Shown here piece by piece: positions 61,251 through 64,000 of a stretch of DNA of 64,000 nucleotides. Source of the DNA: Pleurotus djamor (lineage: Eukaryota > Basidiomycota > Agaricomycetes > Agaricales > Pleurotaceae); the NCBI GenBank assembly GCA_029747585.1, contig JAPEVF010000217.1:1-64000 (forward strand). Reading direction: 5' to 3'. Numbering within the stretch: the stretch's first letter is position 1; the number at the start of each line of letters is the position of its first letter. The notes under the pieces are model-generated. The model was not told the origin of the DNA and made no database searches. It saw only the letters and a list, made by a program, of their open reading frames with translations. The position numbers and the translations under genes were made by a program.

Positions 61251-63213
61251 TCACTGCTCCCCATTGATATTAGCATATTGCGAATTATGGTATGAATATG
61301 ATGGGTATGGCAACGGGAATTCCGTCACCGTTGGTGGTCCACCCCCACGGCCTCTCCATGCCACCCAAGCGAAAGCGGACAAAATCAGAGGGATCATGGC
61401 TAATGTATATGTCCATCTAGGAACGAAATGATAGGTCGAGGCCGTCGGTTGTCGTGTCTCCCCATCAGTCTCATCAATAATGCTTGTGCGTTCGAACAAT
61501 CCCTCCAAACCAGTCGGCTTCTCCGGTGCAAAGAAGCGTTGAGGGCGTAACCAAGCACCATCATCGCTGTCACTTGATTGTTTGGGCCTTCCTGGGCCTG
61601 GGTTGGGAACATTCAATCGATTCGTGGGGCGGATTGGGGTCCAATCCATCGCCATCTCGTCTCTGTCGACTTCTATCGGGTCGTCATCCATGGAATTAAT
61701 CGGGTGGGCTTCAGGTCGAGATGATGAAGCAAGCAATGACGGAAGACCAAACACAGGGTTGGTGGGAGTGATGACTGGCTTCGACGAAAGGCTTAGAGAT
61801 GCCAAGAGATCGGTGTCTGCTGGTAAAGGCGTAGAACGTCGCGAATTGCTAGCGGGGATTTGCGAGTTATCGTCAACCCCCAGGGGATTGAAAGGCGTAG
61901 ACGATCTCGAACGAAGATCAAGAGAATGGGATTTGGTATCCACCAAGCGGATGGTAGGAGGTTTTTGAAGCCGAATGGTGAATGCGCATACGACGGAGAC
62001 CTGGGGGTATGCGTCAGTGAAAAAGCAAGTATGATGGGCAACTTCACGTACAGATATTTCGATGATCAGAGAAGTTGCGAAGTACAGTCGACGAGAAGTG
62101 GACGCCAGATGAGATAGCTGGAAAAAATCTAGATGGGGCTTGAAGAAGGATAGACATAAGAACATCGAGGTGGCGAAGCGAGATAGCCACGCAATCATCT
62201 GAAGAATCTGATAATATTTGCGTTGAAGCAGCGAATTGAACAGAGAGGACGGAGGATACATACATTGTATTGACGTTTGCCGTGAACACGTATATCACGA
62301 CCTTGTATTTGAGCGCGTCGATATGACGCATACGTTGGATCCCATGCCGTCCACAGGAGAGAAACAAGAGTAAGTATGGGAAGAACGGGCTGCGTCTTGA
62401 TGATTAGGTGTGGAAAAGAACAGCCAAGTGCGGCTATACTACATCAATTGTGGGAAGTTGAGCTTAGTTGAAACAATGCGCACCATTTATGCCACAATAG
62501 AGGGAAGCCGCCAAGGTCGCCACCCACAAGCAGCCTCTAAAACGCCAAATATTGAGCTCCCTGGCTAGGTGACTGCGTTCCTTGGGAGCTGAGACCCGCC
62601 GACGCGTGTCTTTGCCTTTGGTTTGGCTAAGCCATCCACCAAGCGCCTTGGTTCGCGCCATACTGTCTTTGCGGTGTAATTCATCTTCTACGGCTGGAAG
62701 ACAGTCTTCGCAGACTGGAGGATAGCGAACGTGCAAAGATTCACGGTACTCGGGTAGCATGGCGAGACGCCGCTCGTACTGTGGGTTCTTGGGGGAGAAA
62801 TGAGTGGGTCGAACGTCGGGAAGGAAATGAGAGTGCGTACGTCGGGCGATGGGAGGTAGTTTGCGAGCAGGTTGATGAGCAGCATTTGGTTCGTCTGGCA
62901 GGTCCGGCAGAAAGGGCCTTTGCCATAGGTCGTTGGGATCCTGTCTTTACTGGGAGAGGCTTGAAACAATTATTCAGCACATAACCCTTCTACAGAATTC
63001 AAATAGAGACTTACCTCGTTTTGAAAAAGATCGCGTATTGAAGGACTCGTCGTACATCGCTGGGTCGGAGGACATGACCTCGCCCTTGGAATCATAACGG
63101 TTCCGACACTGGCAGACTGGACAACGAAAATTACTTGGATCTTGGGGGAAAGGAACAGGAGAATGGCAGAAAAAGCAGGTAATGGCGCTACGCCGCCGAA
63201 ACAAGTGCGACAT
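61251..63213 (-). CDS. Inner nuclear membrane protein Ima1 (NET5/Samp1 family)
   Basis: ATG 63213 gives MSHLFRRRSAITCFFCHSPV. The Ima1 N-terminal zinc module has CFFCH, FRCPVCQCRNRYDSKGEV, then across introns GPFCRTCQTNQMLLINLLA, RRLAMLPEYRESLHVRYPPV and CEDCLPAVEDELHRKD, giving four CxxC pairs. The first membrane helix follows (CLWVATLAASLYCGING). A spliced middle part (LTLVSLLWTAWDPTYASYRR) leads to further helices, a disordered Ser/Pro region and a last helix WTYTLAMIPLILSAFAWVAW. In fission yeast Ima1 is at the inner nuclear membrane. An upstream in-frame ATG lies at 63285. Confidence 0.85.
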
Positions 63214-63399
63214 CGCGAGGTCGCTGTCGCTGACGATGAGGAAGGTGGTTGGGAAAGTGGAGGGACCAAGCGCCACGGACGACAACGTGAACGGTGATCA
63301 CTCGGTCACGTGTGATCGCGCTCTATTGTGAAGCTCTGAGATTCCATCAACAGAAAGCTCACTGTTGACTCCGATCCCCACTCTGACCTTACTCTGGCC
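63214..63399. promoter_or_regulatory. Divergent promoter, Ima1 / SNAP43-like
   Basis: Contains GTCACGTGTGAT at 63306-63317, identical over 12 bases to 28572-28583. It lies about 90 bp from either start codon. Confidence 0.5.
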
Positions 63400-64000
63400 A
63401 TGGAAGTCAAGCCTGCTCCTTCGGTTGGTCGCGGCGCTATCATCGTCCAGCCTTCCTACTTCACTTCAAACATATATGTCGATTCCCTCAGAGACGACTT
63501 GATGTCTTTGACACATAAATATGTCTTGAAATATAATTCAGACTCCACCAAACCTTTTGAACTATTCAAGCAACTGTGGAAAGCCGATGGCTGGCCCTTG
63601 CTACACTTTAAAGTCTACGATCCGCGTTCAAGAGAGGCTTTTCTGAATGTCTCCATCAGGATTTTTCTCGGTTCGTCTCTACTATAAACGACGGGGAATT
63701 GGGCCCTGACTGACGCGTAAATAGAGGGGACGATACCATCCCAGCCGCCTCTAAAGCGGGCGATATCATTGTTTGCAATGTATACGTTCTTCTACACACA
63801 ACCATCCTCATCGACACCCCCAATCGATGCTGTTTCCCGAATACCCATTCCAATCGGTGAGTAGTCATTTCCGTCGGAGGTTCGTATACTGAGTATACCA
63901 TGAACTGCCATCAGATTGGTTGTCCTCGCTTAAAGCCCTTCCGAACTCCCTGACCACACCGCAACTGTCTCCGCTACGTCCTCATGCGACGCATGTCATC
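63400..64000 (+). CDS. SNAP43 (SNAPC1)-like snRNA-activating complex subunit, partial
   Basis: Truncated by the window end. ATG 63400 gives MEVKPAPSVGRGAIIVQPSY, then VDSLRDDLMSLTHKYVLKYN, FELFKQLWKADGW and FKVYDPRSREAFLNVSIRIF. An intron (about 63670-63723) joins to EGTIPSQPPLKRAISLFAMY, then TFFYTQPSSSTPPI. The (A/G)LYTFFYTQ-type block and spacing resemble the SNAP43 domain that starts SNAPC1 proteins, which bind snRNA promoter elements. The match is from memory of the family pattern. N-rich quality problems do not affect it. Confidence 0.6.

Noticed and set aside
62464..63285. Separate small zinc-finger gene beside a separate membrane-protein gene
   Set aside because: Splicing near 62400-62490 joins them in frame, and the combined order of zinc module and helices is that of Ima1.

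Overview
This is nuclear DNA from a filamentous fungus, most likely an Agaricomycete basidiomycete. Almost every gene is broken by many 45-75 nt introns with CTRAY-like branch points, spacing is tight on both strands, and the set includes a CBM1-GH5 endoglucanase, a heparinase-like lyase, a Zn2Cys6 regulator, a fungal homeobox protein and a PARP-E2 fusion. I saw no transposon, rRNA, tRNA or CRISPR. About 25 protein genes can be read. Scattered single N bases and one N-rich patch (about 13490-13770) lower sequence quality.

Layout. 480-6451: GH47 alpha-mannosidase (+), cytochrome P450 (-), S-formylglutathione hydrolase (+). 6636-13346, all minus: FHA-domain checkpoint-type kinase, ribosome biogenesis GTPase LSG1, secreted CBM1-GH5 endoglucanase. 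13650-20761: LYR-motif protein (+), exocyst SEC8 (-), lipid-droplet hydrolase LDAH-like (+). 21053-32928, all plus: Mi-2/Mit1-like CHD remodeler, an RNase III-like/dsRBD protein without catalytic acids, and a Rad5/HLTF-like SNF2-RING protein. 33093-43768, all minus: PRM10/ThrE-like transporter, PARP-UBC fusion, Zn2Cys6 factor. 44530-52749: TB2/DP1/HVA22 protein (+), exocyst SEC3 (-), homeobox protein (+), ceramide glucosyltransferase (-). 52950-64000: TatD nuclease (-), peroxisomal thiolase (+), membrane-anchored heparinase-like lyase (+), Ser-rich membrane protein (+), inner nuclear membrane protein Ima1 (-), SNAP43-like protein (+, cut by the window end).

Themes: secretion and the cell surface (SEC8, SEC3, GH47, TB2/DP1, GT21, Ser-rich protein), genome maintenance and chromatin (FHA kinase, CHD, Rad5-like, PARP-E2, Ima1), and metabolism (thiolase, SFGH, LDAH, P450). 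They look like ordinary neighbours rather than one pathway or cluster.

The most unusual signals are in gene structure. The thiolase carries an AT-AC intron followed at once by a GC-AG intron. The FHA kinase needs an 8-nt exon to complete its catalytic loop. LSG1 has a coding first exon that is only the ATG. At protein level the PARP-E2 fusion and the RNase III-like protein without catalytic residues stand out. An RTCACGTG motif recurs in four intergenic promoters. All splice models are inferred by eye from conserved protein motifs and splice sites.
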